DNA of 64,000 nucleotides, taken from positions 372,001-436,000 of the forward strand of contig JARGSG010000211.1 in NCBI GenBank assembly GCA_030374805.1, read 5' to 3'. Source of the stretch: Gracilaria gracilis (lineage: Eukaryota; Rhodophyta; Florideophyceae; Gracilariales; Gracilariaceae). How positions within the stretch are numbered: the stretch's first letter is position 1; each line of letters begins with the position of its first letter. Below, piece after piece: positions 28,725 to 38,975 of this stretch. The notes below the pieces were generated by a model that saw nothing but the letters and a program-made list of their open reading frames with translations, made no database searches and was not told where the DNA came from. Position numbers and translations under genes: made by a program.

Positions 28725-30844
28725 CGTTTGGTTCCGGAATCTGTGGATGGTAGCATTAGTGGTTTCCCATTCCTACAATACGTCACTTTCACTCCCAGTC
28801 CAGTCGATTGTACAGGAATAGTTCTTGGCCTTCCTGAAGAAAGAGAATTACCTCCCGGGGTAGATTTTCTTTAACGTAGGAAACATAATATTGAAAACCA
28901 CAGTGAAGTGAGAGAAAGGGGGGTAGAAGTCGTATTGCCTTTCTAAGACTCGTTCTCTCGCTCTCTCTTGAAATTGAGGTTGAAATGAGAGGATTATAAC
29001 ATTAGCGAACGTTAAGAGGGTAGCGTTTTACCTGCTACATTCCCTCTCACTCGAAACGTAGTTTCGGCAGCATAATTTTGGTATTCTGAAGCAGTCTTCG
29101 GTTGCTCGTTTGAACCCCTGCTTCCTACCATGGAAGTGATTTCCGCCCTCAGTCCAAGTCAAAACTCCGGAACTTGACCGTCGACTAAATCGAATCGACT
29201 GCTACTTTCTTTCCCTAACAGAGAGAATATCGCCGCCGACATTAGTACAGACAAAAAGATTCCGTATACACGAGTAGTGTGTCCACATTTGCAGTATGTC
29301 GGGTGGAATGTATGAATAGAAACTCGTTGCGTTGATGTATCACACTTCCCTCGAGCATATCGATGAAGCCAAATTCTCTTCTGTGGAAACTGCCACCGTA
29401 AGCAGAGTTCGAGTGACTTCGCTTATCATTTAATCAGGGTGCTGGACTTGCAATCGGTCTTGTTTTGGATGGTTATTACACCACTGGCACCACCGCCTCA
29501 GTGGTGGTGGAACCCACTGCAGCCGCAGCATCAAGTGTGGTGTGTTCGAGGGCTCTCCCATCTACCTGTCAAGATCCACCAGTATAAAATGTCTCCCCCT
29601 TTGCATCAAACGAACTTGTTCGTAAAGAAGGTATAATCAAAGTTTTGGGTGCTTCTTCATTTGTCTTTCTAACAATGTCAAGCGGGAAGCGAGTGCATGC
29701 ACCCCGAAGGAACTTTTGTCAAGGGTGTCCATGTCGACTCTCAAACCATGTTGGACTGCACTGCTACGTGGCCATCGGCCGCGGTCTTTGCACCCAGATC
29801 GCAATCTACAGAATCGTTAGGACTATCGTAGAAGATGGGACCCAAGATACCAACGGGGACTTTACATCTAAAGCTGAGCCCAATGTATCCTATGAATTGA
29901 GTATGTGCTCTTCGTGTCCGACCCACAGATGTCCCCCAAGGTTACGTGCTGTTCCTGAAAGTGAGATTAACCGTGTTTGATGTGAGCCATCATGGAGCTG
30001 TCTTGGTTGCTTTGAACGGTCTTTCATTCTAGCTGGAGGCTAACCAATTCAAAATGGATTCGTCTGGATGATAGTAACAGCATCAGGGAGGGGATGCTGG
30101 TATGCACGCACACACACACAAACATGGAGGATTTTTGAAGATTGACCGGAGGTACAGTACTTATGAGGCTGAACGAGAACCAAAAGTTTAACCTCTCCTT
30201 CTGAAAGAATTCCTTTACAGGTTAACACAAAGGCGTTCTCTGTGATAGATTGCCTTTGTTTTCAACAATGTTAGCGATAGTATTTAGTGACTGATTTGCG
30301 CGCAAGCAACCTGTTTCTTTCGTCAGCAACAAAATAAAGAAGTTGCTCTTCGTTCTGTACACAAACTCCTCCGAATCCTTTCCTGGTGAGCATCACCGCA
30401 TAAGCAACAAATATAATGAAACGAATCGCAAGATCATTTTTGCAACGGTTATTCCATATCAGCTTACATAGAGATGATGTTTTCATTGCACAGAGTTGTT
30501 AACATCTACCCACGTCTACCCAATATGTCCCAGGAATCGCAACCCAGTCAATGAACAAATCTAGAAGTACCCTTCCACCTCCCCCCCCCCACAGTTTTTG
30601 CTGCCGCTTGCAAGTCTTCGTTTTTGACGGCCTTGCCTCGTTCAGATGCGGTTGCCGGACTCGGGCTTGCATGGATCGACTATGGTTAAAGGAGAGACAT
30701 GCACTCATGTCGGGAAATTGATCGGCAGGACTGGGGCAGTTTGAGAAGAAGAAGAGAAAATCGGATCAACCATTGACATCACTCTCGAGAAGGCCCGGAA
30801 TATCAAGTACAGAGTTACTTTCTTCAGCTTCGCCCCACCCCCCA
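28725..30844. other. Intergenic region, nothing firmly recognised
   Basis: A 2.1-kb gene-poor stretch. Open frames near 29.44-29.98 kb on the plus strand (for example GLAIGLVLDGYYTTGTTASV in one frame) follow an acceptor-like CAG at about 29439, but I cannot assemble a credible gene. There are short CT-rich tracts at 28955-28975, a small CA repeat at 30110-30120 and a C-run at about 30583. No RNA gene is seen. Confidence 0.4.
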
Positions 30845-31591
30845 TCACAGGGTCATGTAGATTTTCAATTCACAAGCCCCCGAAACCCCCATTTTGCTTT
30901 GCCTCCCTTCAGGCCGAGAAAACTTCTTAAACAGCTTCCGAGACCGAACAGAACCTGCATGTTCTGTGACGCCGTTTCCCTCTACGGGTAACAGTACGCC
31001 TTGACCCGCCATAGGCGGCGTTATGGGCTCCAATGCGAAATCCACCCCGTCATACCCGTGTCTGTAGCGCCCGCTAACTGCGAGTCTACTCTTCCGAACG
31101 CCGCCTGCTCCTTCCATGGCTGCCTCTTTCAACCCATGCGCGTTGCTTTCTTTCCTCTCTTGGGTCTGCCCAAGATGTTCGACGCGACGGCCAACTGGTG
31201 GCTCGGCGACTAACTTTGCGACGCAGCTGATATTCCGGGTCGTGCAAACAGCTGTTTCGCAATTCTGTGTGGGCGACGGCAACCTGACTGGCATAGACAC
31301 AGGTTCCAGCAGATTTCCCACAATCTCTGCCGCCACTACGAAACGAAGCCTTCTGACGGAGTTTTTCAACTCGTAATCTTTGTTGTCGACAAAGATGTCT
31401 AGAACTCCGTTGTCGACAAATGGGTAAAGAAACGCCTCTGGCGAACACGGAATTCGGGCGCCGTTTGACTCGTCACGGGGGGTAGGAGTGACGAATTCCT
31501 TTCTTCCAAGAGAACGTCCATAAACACCTGGGGGGACGGAAACAATCTGTTCTTCCATGGAACCAGTTTGAACGCATGCAAAGCTTTCCAT
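30845..31591 (-). CDS. Family member A of an unrecognised paralogous family (truncated)
   Basis: The 248-aa product is about 93% identical, by eye, to the first two thirds of member C (41766-42767) and clearly related to member B. Shared core: IPCSPEAFLYPFVDNGVLDI, FVDNKDYELKN, VRRLRFVVAAEIVGNLLEP and RLPSPTQ, then EPITPPMA. It ends after SRKLFKKFSRPEGRQ in an unrelated tail, so it lacks the two C-terminal cationic helices of B and C. Its upstream DNA aligns with theirs, but the TATAAAA box is replaced by ACCAAGAA. It may be a decayed copy or a shorter isoform gene. Together with C it forms a roughly 1-kb inverted repeat about 10 kb apart. No known domain. Confidence 0.6.
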   Translation of the reverse strand: MESFACVQTGSMEEQIVSVPPGVYGRSLGRKEFVTPTPRDESNGARIPCSPEAFLYPFVDNGVLDIFVDNKDYELKNSVRRLRFVVAAEIVGNLLEPVSMPVRLPSPTQNCETAVCTTRNISCVAKLVAEPPVGRRVEHLGQTQERKESNAHGLKEAAMEGAGGVRKSRLAVSGRYRHGYDGVDFALEPITPPMAGQGVLLPVEGNGVTEHAGSVRSRKLFKKFSRPEGRQSKMGVSGACELKIYMTL

Positions 31592-34228
31592 TCTGAACTT
31601 TTGAGGTAGTAGAGAGCGACTGAGATGAACGTAGTTTGCCGAGCTGAGACTCTTGTGGTGCTGTTGAAGAATGTGAGGAAGCAATTCTGGGTAAAAAAAC
31701 TGTCTGGCTTCTTGGTTACCACACGGATGACGGATGTGAGGGACTCGGCAACATTGTCTGCACTTCTTGGTCCTTCCGAAAAACACCGGATCAGCCACTG
31801 AATACTAGTGTTGAATACTTTGGAGCTGTTTAGCTTCGTCTCATGATGCCTGAACCCAGCACCACATGGCCTTCTCTTTGACAAAGAAGGGGCTTTGACG
31901 TCGGGACGAACACCAAAACGGAACTACATTGATTCAAAGGTAACCTTAGTGCCAGAATGGAAGTAAGAGTGGATACTAAAGGGTGTAGAACCCCGTTGCT
32001 GTGGAACTCCATGTTGCATGGAACTCGACGGTGTTGTCGGTCTGAATACACATGTTAGAATCAGAATAGTATACTTAGAATGTACAGTTGTCTGCAGATA
32101 CACAAGGAAAAGGCAGCGCCGCACAACCGCCGAACGGCGTCACAGCTGAAGCGTATACTGCAGAACGAGAGCACAGCGGTAATCAACAGCATTCTGAACT
32201 ATGACCGCCAGCGAGTGCAAACCACTCTCCGACGCAGTAAGTATAGTGCGAAAGGGTGCGAATCAGCTCCCACCACTTCCCCTTATACCCTCATCGGTCC
32301 ATATCGTGCCCGACATTGGTAACTCACAGGAGGAGGAAGAGATGCTGTCACTACCTTTTGTGGGACATCCGTTTAGTCTGTGTTACCCAACAGACCTCAA
32401 AGAGTCTCGGTTAGTAATATTGTAACACGTGCAAGGTTCAGTATAGTGAGCCCAAGAGGTTCTTTGAAAACGACGCTGAAGCCATTAGTTTCAGTATAGT
32501 GAACCTTAAAGTGACAGGCCTACCAAGGCTTTGAATGATTAGCTCATTGTAAAGACAAATCTGCCCAACCAAGGTATTACAGAGCGATTCTCTTTCACAA
32601 TATTATCGGTACAGGTGTCCAAAGAACGAAATATCTCACCGTAAATAGTGTAACCCACACTAATTGCAGTTACTGGGTATAGTGTACTAGTAAAGCACCT
32701 GAACTGTGTCAATGCCCGCGTTGTTTCTTGCTCGACGCTAACGTGAGCAGGTAGGAGACCCGCGTCACTTTCCGAGAGTATCAAGTGTTGATTTGGTCGA
32801 CAGTAATGGGTTCAATGGCGTAAGTTGAGTCCGTATTGTCCACGTTTATCAGACATCTTTTGCGGGAGTCAGGGCTTGGCTTCTTACTATTGCTCTTTTC
32901 CAATATTAGCTACGTCGATGACATCCGAAGAAGTCTTTTTCAACCCATCAGTAGATACGCCGACCGTATTCGACGCAACCCTAAAACGCTTGATTTTCCA
33001 TGACCCTTATAACCTCGGGCACGTCAACCTCGGGCACGTCCCGTATTTCACATTCGTGTGTTTCCCGTTCAGAGCTGGGAGACTGACTTGGGTGAATTGC
33101 TCCGCGCAGAAGTTTAGATGGGGGTAGACACAATTAAAAGCGTGGAAAGAACATCCTACACTTGGTAAAACACCACTGTTAGAGGTAACAAGCTTTGTTA
33201 TATGTAATTAAGCAGAGCGAGAGAGCTTTGATGTAGCTCACCGTTTTTGGCAGGCTCCTTGGTGAGCACGGTTGCAGATATCATTCCTATCTCGAACTGA
33301 CTCTGATACAGTATCTGAAAAGGGTGCTACGTTGTCGGTCGTCTGAATGCCATGAGAAAACAAGCAACAAATGGATTTGCTTCCACTCTATCTACCGTTG
33401 TACTCCGTGCTCAAGGATTCACTCAGTGAGATGGGCCGTGGAGTGTTGGAAAGAGTGCAGGCTAACCTTCGAAGCAGTACAAGAATAGCACTGAGCAAAG
33501 AAAGAGTTGTAGATGTGTAGGTCCATGCGGAACAAGGCGAGGTGAAACGTTTGAACAATTCGTCTTGTTGTGAGCAGGTGGAACTTCCAACTTGGAATGA
33601 ACACAGCTGGCCCGTGATATCTTACGTCACACTTGACAATTCATCACGGTGACGGGATTGATGAAGTTGTGGACAAGCGCTGGTCGCAAATGCTTTGCCT
33701 GACTTTTCCAAAGGAGTTGGAATCCATCATCGGTCAGCCTCAAGAATGTGGAGCGGACCAGTTTTGTTTTGACTCAGAACTTGTACGTGTACCAACGGTA
33801 CCGTCGGTACCAACGGTAGTCGCCGAAGCTGGCTTCCCAGATCCACGCTGTCGATTGTCGTTGGTACGCACGTCAGATTTCGCCAATTCTTCGTTTTTTT
33901 GGAAGCGTCGAAAAAAAAAAGGTTCAGAAAGGACATTCGAAGGGCTGTCATAACAAGTTAGAAGTCTCTCCTTGTCTCGTTCGTTTGTCTCAGAAAAGCC
34001 TTGCCACACGATGGCTCGTCCCGCATACGCATGGGGCACCCCTCACGAACGATGGTCTAGAGACTCGTGGAGCACAACATGACCACGCCACCCTGGGGCC
34101 AACTTTCGAGGCACGATGTACTTAAAGAGGCCATCCGAGGCTTCTTCGCTGATCGACTTTTAAGTCTCATCCAAACCCCGTTCTTTGGCTCATGCTAAAC
34201 TTCCGACGCGGACAATCCACTTCCAGGA
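31592..34228. other. Gene-poor region with two TACCAACGGTA copies
   Basis: The first 370 bp (to about 31960) are homologous to the promoters of family members B and C. Beyond this I see only scattered small frames, for example an 80-codon frame from an ATG at 32080 with no recognisable family. The sequence includes an A-run at about 33913, and two exact copies of TACCAACGGTA at 33790 and 33808. The last 200 bp should hold the dioxygenase promoter. Confidence 0.45.
33790..33818 (+). promoter_or_regulatory. TACCAACGGTA copies 2 and 3, 9-bp tandem
   Basis: Exact copies at 33790-33800 and 33808-33818 bracket a variant unit, TACCGTCGG, so the block is a three-unit tandem with a 9-bp period. It lies about 410 bp upstream of the dioxygenase ATG. 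Confidence 0.55.
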
Positions 34229-35038
34229 ATGAGGATGTTTCCACCAATTTTCTTGTCGCACGGGGCGCCTACCATGGCGTTGAGTAACACGCCAGTGACA
34301 CAGTTCCTGACCAATTTGGGCTCTCGGTACGCGAAACCACGCGCAGCTATCGTAATCTCCGCGCACTTCGAGACCACTGGCGCCGCGGTGGTAACCGACC
34401 CCGCGCCGCGAACGATGTACGATTTCGGTAACTTTGATGAACGCCTGTTTAAGATGAAGTACCCGGCACCAGGTTATCCGAAACTGGCTGAGGAAGTGTT
34501 CGAACTCCTTCGAGATGCTGACATTTCGGTAAAGAAGATTGCAAACAAAGGATATGATCATGGAGTGTGGGTCCCTCTATCTCTGGTATGGCCTGATGCA
34601 GACGTTCCTATCATTCAGGTGTCTATCGATCCTGACCAAGGTGCAGACTACCACTTCCGGCTTGGCAGGGCTCTTCAATCACTTCCGAAGCAAGATATAG
34701 CCGTGATAGGCACTGGCAACATCAGTCACAACCTGCCCGCGCTATTTTCATCCGGTCAAAATGAGCAACGAGATGCCGAGTTTATGCGACGCGTGAAGGG
34801 ATTTTTGGGGTGGTTTGATGCACAGATCGAGGCTTCAAATGTGGACAATCTTCTGAATTATCGAAACAGAGCGCCGTTTGCGAAGGATAATCATCCTACG
34901 GAAGATCATCTTGTGCCACTCTATGCGGCGATGGGCGCGGCTGGGGAAGGATTTAAGGGAAAGAAGATTCATGAGTCCTTCGACTTCGAGATTCTTGCGA
35001 TGGATGCGTGGGAGTTTGATCTGGATTCGGGCAGGTGA
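34229..35038 (+). CDS. 4,5-DOPA extradiol dioxygenase-like (LigB superfamily, DODA/YgiD)
   Basis: The 269-aa protein matches the DODA/YgiD group of extradiol ring-cleaving dioxygenases. IFLSHGAPTMAL (7-18) holds the first metal His, AIVISAHFETTG (about 39-50) a second, and DHGVWVPL (about 112) and GTGNISHNL (about 164) carry further metal or catalytic His residues. The usual length is 260-275 aa. Plant members open the DOPA ring for betalains; bacterial YgiD and many algal homologues have uncertain substrates. There is no targeting signal. It lies alone in a gene-poor stretch. ATG at 34229. Confidence 0.93.
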   Translation: MRMFPPIFLSHGAPTMALSNTPVTQFLTNLGSRYAKPRAAIVISAHFETTGAAVVTDPAPRTMYDFGNFDERLFKMKYPAPGYPKLAEEVFELLRDADISVKKIANKGYDHGVWVPLSLVWPDADVPIIQVSIDPDQGADYHFRLGRALQSLPKQDIAVIGTGNISHNLPALFSSGQNEQRDAEFMRRVKGFLGWFDAQIEASNVDNLLNYRNRAPFAKDNHPTEDHLVPLYAAMGAAGEGFKGKKIHESFDFEILAMDAWEFDLDSGR

Positions 35039-36104
35039 TGTAAATTGCAAAGGGTTCTTAGATATGGTTGCAGTGCCTCGGTCGTGCTAGAGCCACAGGA
35101 ACTATACTTCATGTACATATATAACGTCACACTGAAGCTAAAGACGAATGAGATCGATTGCAGTTTTCTGTACCCATGGCTTGTCATGGTCAGTGTTTCC
35201 AGACTCGATCAGGACGCAGGCAGTCGATCGTCGCGGTCAAATTCGTTTAGCGAGTTTTGGAAGCGTTCATTGCGAAGACTGGGTAGAAGGGCCATCGTAG
35301 GTATCTAGTAGATGCCATCTACTAGAAGGAAGCCGGGAAAGAACCTTTTTTCCTTGGAAAAGGGAAGAGCGAAGTCAAAGCCAAGCAAGGTAATATCTGC
35401 GGGTGAAGCCGCTCAATGTATTGACGATTACGAATGTACAGTATGAGTTATGTAGGTTTTAGATGCCGTCGATGTACGTCCTGTCTATACTGTGAGCACA
35501 CGATATCTTTTCTGTTATTGGTCGGTAATGCAAGGCGTCTGTCGCAGAATTATCACTTCCCCCTTGTATGATCACGGTTCGAGGAAATGGACGCGGCAGA
35601 AGAGACGGCTTGTCGTATGGCAACTGTCCTCGCTGCTTTGTTGAGTTGAACCCGTGGTCTTACCAAGCCAAAACCTTTGACTATCATTGCTTAGTCATTT
35701 CTACCATCGCTTTTTCTTTCCTTACCGAGGAGCCTGCAACTTTTCTTCGCGGGACAATATCATAATAAACCTCACTGCAGTGAAGTGAAGCTTCGATCAC
35801 ACAAAGGCTTTTTGTCTATGTTCAAATGGGCTTGGAGCAACGTCCCGCCAAAGACAATGCTCGTTTGCACGATGTTTTACCGAATTTGAATTCGTTGGCA
35901 ATGCTCATGTAGGCAATGCGATACGTTCCATTCTTCTGCACTCCCTGTCCAGGGCTTATTATCGTAATCTCTTCTTTAAATGTGATTTATTACTCCTTAT
36001 TCCGAAGCAATAAGAAGACTACACTACTTACATATAGCCTTCACTCATAGAAAAGGCCAAAAACTTTGACGGCCATCCATTCCTTCATCACTTCGATCAT
36101 CGTC
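35039..36104. other. Intergenic region downstream of the dioxygenase
   Basis: No gene recognised. It contains a 23-bp palindrome at 35304-35326. A 65-codon ATG frame at 35568-35765 has no recognisable family and is likely chance. Confidence 0.4.
35304..35326. repeat. Perfect palindrome downstream of the dioxygenase
   Basis: Arms TCTAGTAGATG and CATCTACTAGA are 11 bp, perfect, around one central C. It lies 266 bp beyond the stop codon. It may act in 3'-end formation or be a small foldback remnant. Confidence 0.7.
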
Positions 36105-36650
36105 TCATCTTTTCTTTCCTGGTGGAGCAGGTAGCTTGTTCCTTCTATACCAGTTGGTCAGGGGACACTGGAACAAAACGTGACCGACATCATTTTTGAC
36201 GCCTGTACCGCACTCACATCGTGTCGGTTTGTTATGGACGTAAGTGGACACAGGGTGAAGATTGCACACGTGCCTGTTCGAAAACTGAGCTACGACAACT
36301 TCTGCTTTTCGCGCTTCGCGTTCGTCGGCACTCGACCCTAAAACAGTGCGCCGCGATGCAAAAAGCATATACTCTTTGATTTGAGCACAGCCTTAACATC
36401 TGCGTAACACATGGGAGTTGCACTTGAAGTTGAAGAGAAATCTTGAGACCAGTTTTCGCCGTTATATCTTAATCTCAATGCTGTGCAAAATCCGTTATCC
36501 TCTAACCTAGCTATACGGATACGACGCCTCTCAAGGAAAGAAAACGAACATTTTGCAGCATCTATTAGAAGTTCCAAAAGGTTCTGCAGATGTTCTTTTT
36601 CTTTCTTCATCAAAGTAGGTGGACACAAGTTTCTATTTCTAACCTAAAGC
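36105..36650 (-). mobile_element. Relic of a non-LTR (LINE-type) retrotransposon 3' end
   Basis: Minus-strand frames encode a typical tail of LINE ORF2 proteins. NLHPVSTYVHNKPTRCECGT followed by DVGHVLFQCPL has the CxCG...HxxxxC zinc pattern found after the reverse transcriptase. Upstream residues (LRLRYNGENW, then MCYADVKAVLKS) fall in another frame, so the coding region is interrupted by at least one frameshift and no intact ORF remains. Only the 3' end is present. The original 5' part is not seen nearby. It sits inside the paralogue cluster, between members A and B. Confidence 0.45.
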
Positions 36651-37389
36651 AAAACTTGAAGATAAAATTTTCTTTCTTGAAAGAGGCCAAGAACTTGCGT
36701 GGCGCATGCAGAACTTCATCTCATACCGTTTCCATTTCTATACCAAAACATAACGATGGATTTTGAAGATGTAGAGACATCTTCAAAAGTGTTCGTTATG
36801 ATTATCAGAGCCGAAGAACTACGTGATCGCAATCCTTCACAATAGTCTAATACCTCATTCTTGCGCAACAACATCTTGTGGGCCAAGAACACAAAATGCC
36901 CCAGATACACTCATTCCGACAGCCGTTAAACGGGTATGTATCGCAGTCTCGATTGAAAACGGTTTGAGAGAACCGTTTTTCTATTGCGCATTTCATAATT
37001 CATTCAGCGGAATCGGATTCCCACTCTTAAGCTATGGACGGTTTGTAAACTGGAAATGTCATTCCATTTACACAAAACTGGAACCAAGACACGCAGAAGT
37101 TGTGTTCTGCTTTCAGTCTAGGCAAACAAATGACATTTCTACAACGCAACTTCAAGTTTGTTGTGCATGGACCCATGCAAGTGATCGTGTACGAATAATG
37201 CAAGTCTCGGGCATCTCTAGGCAAAGACACATTGTGAAACGTACAGTGTCTATTGGTGCAAAGAAATGGGAAAATCATGGATACGCACGAGTCATGAATC
37301 AGTCTCTCTGCAGAAAGAGTAGAAGCAGTGATAATGTGTGGATATCAGCTAGGAGTGCATCGTAGCTTGTGAAAGTTCTACAGCGCGCT
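36651..37389. other. Intergenic region, nothing recognised
   Basis: A 180-codon plus-strand frame here (36823-37365) begins with GTG, has no family resemblance and an unstructured composition, so I leave it uncalled. The next 400 bp are the promoter of member B. Confidence 0.35.
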
Positions 37390-37852
37390 CTTAAGCGCAC
37401 ATCTTATGATCTTTGTTTCCGTTCTGGGAATCTTTCCTCTCAAAAATGAACGCAACCAGAAGTGGAGCTTGTGATTCTGGGTGCTGTGATACGGGTTGCA
37501 TGCTTGCAAGCAATCGGCTCACCGCGTCCTCCACGCAGTCTAGCCATATTATACTGTTTGCAAGAAACAGGATTCAAAGCAAAGACGCAGTTGAGCACAT
37601 CCCACAGTGAGGCATGCACATTTCGAGGCTTCCTGAACCGGGCTCCTGAGGAGAACATCTTTACGCATCCTAGCTGACGAAGGACCACCACTGATTCAAT
37701 GTGGTTCCGTTTTTGTGTGTGTATCGAGTCATGCACTGTGATTTCTTGGAGAGAGTCGAAGACTTCGGCGTCAGGAAATGAAGTTAAGCGGCTCCGAAGA
37801 ATTCAACTCAATGTTGCATGGCTGTTGCGGAGTCTCTTGGATAGGTATAAAA
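37390..37852 (+). promoter_or_regulatory. Promoter of family member B, with TATA box
   Basis: The segment aligns with the region upstream of member C: CTTTGTTTCCGTTCTGGGAAT at about 37410, the GTTCCGTTTTTGTGTGTG block at about 37702, GCATGGCTGTTGCG at 37816, and the core GGTATAAAAGGACAGACGAC with TATAAAA at 37846-37852. The 5' UTR is also conserved (ACGAGTCTCAAGCTC, then TACGTTTATCACCGTCGCT). The ATG lies 158 bp after the TATA box. Confidence 0.75.
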
Positions 37853-38003
37853 GGACAGACGACAGGACCGAGCTGTTATCGAAGACTCCAGACAGCTTCG
37901 CTTGGCCTGTCTCCCCACACATTCTTCGATAACTTTAAACGAGTCTCAAGCTCCAAAACCTACGTTTATCACCGTCGCTTTAATCTCAACTCTTATTTAA
38001 ACA

Positions 38004-38975
38004 ATGGAAAAGGTAACAGTCGCACAAACCACTCCGGCTATGGACGGAACACTTCGGGCCCTCCCAAAGCTTGATAGCCTCGTTGGTGGGAGGAAGCGAA
38101 TCATTCCGCTTGCTACAGATGGTCCTTTCAGGGCCTCTTCTATTGCATGTTCTCCACAGGCTTTCGTTCATGCTGAAGGAGATTATGGATTGCTCGAAAT
38201 GTTTGCCGACCACAAAGACTTCGAGATGACGGACACCATTAGAAGTCTACGTTTTGCCGCAGCCGCCACGACTATCGGCAATCTCCTCGAACCGACATCC
38301 GCCAAGTTTCCATCGCCGACCCCCGTTAGGAAGACAAACGCGTGGCAGATGGAAGATGTAGCGAAGGTCAATAAAACAGTTGCAAAGAATTCTGCTGAAG
38401 GTCACCTGGGGAACACAGGAGAGATGGAGGCAACGGCGTTTGCCGTGGACAACGGAGCCGAGAAGGATGCAGCATCAACCAGCGAGGAGCCTGAGAAACA
38501 GTTGACTTCACACTTGTTAGATGCACATGAACGTGGTCGGCACAGCTTCATCATTGAGCCGGTAACGCCGCCCAGAGCTGCACAAGATGTCCCTGAACCG
38601 AAGAGTCGAAAGGGATTCCCAAGTTTGCTCCGGTCTGTTTGGCTTGCGAACAAAGCTTCTGCGACAGAAAGCCGAGATGTAACGTCAGTTGCGGCAAGAA
38701 GGGATGGCGCTGAAGATGATGTTGAAGGACCGTCGTCGCGGAGATCGCAAGCACTCTCCAGATTAATGTCGAAAGCGGAACGATTTTTGTCGAAGCTGTC
38801 TAGCAGTAGACCTGGGGATGCAAATCCTGACATCTGGGAGGACCCTCCTCCCGTATCCGAAGTCATCACAGAAGATTTGGACAACAGCACGCACAGGTCA
38901 GCTGTGCCGAGGGGAATCAAGCTGCGACTGGCAAGGTTGAAAGCCAAGGTGAAGAGGATCCTCTGTTTAGCCTAG
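38004..38975 (+). CDS. Family member B of an unrecognised paralogous family
   Basis: The 323-aa protein shares with A and C the core ACSPQAFVHAEGDYGLLEMF, ADHKDFEMTDTIRSLRF, AAAATTIGNLLEP, KFPSPTP and EPVTPPRAAQD, at roughly 40-50% identity in the core. The C-terminal half has three short basic amphipathic segments: GFPSLLRSVWLANK, SQALSRLMSKAERFLSKLSS and RLARLKAKVKRILCLA. They align in position and character with those of member C, though the sequence differs. There is no signal peptide, membrane span or known domain. The strong TATA promoter shared with C suggests coordinated, perhaps inducible, expression. Function unknown; membrane or nucleic-acid binding through the basic helices is conceivable. 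Confidence 0.8.
   Translation: MEKVTVAQTTPAMDGTLRALPKLDSLVGGRKRIIPLATDGPFRASSIACSPQAFVHAEGDYGLLEMFADHKDFEMTDTIRSLRFAAAATTIGNLLEPTSAKFPSPTPVRKTNAWQMEDVAKVNKTVAKNSAEGHLGNTGEMEATAFAVDNGAEKDAASTSEEPEKQLTSHLLDAHERGRHSFIIEPVTPPRAAQDVPEPKSRKGFPSLLRSVWLANKASATESRDVTSVAARRDGAEDDVEGPSSRRSQALSRLMSKAERFLSKLSSSRPGDANPDIWEDPPPVSEVITEDLDNSTHRSAVPRGIKLRLARLKAKVKRILCLA

Noticed and set aside
36823-37365. 180-codon plus-strand frame
   Set aside because: It starts with GTG, has no recognisable family, and lies in decayed intergenic DNA.
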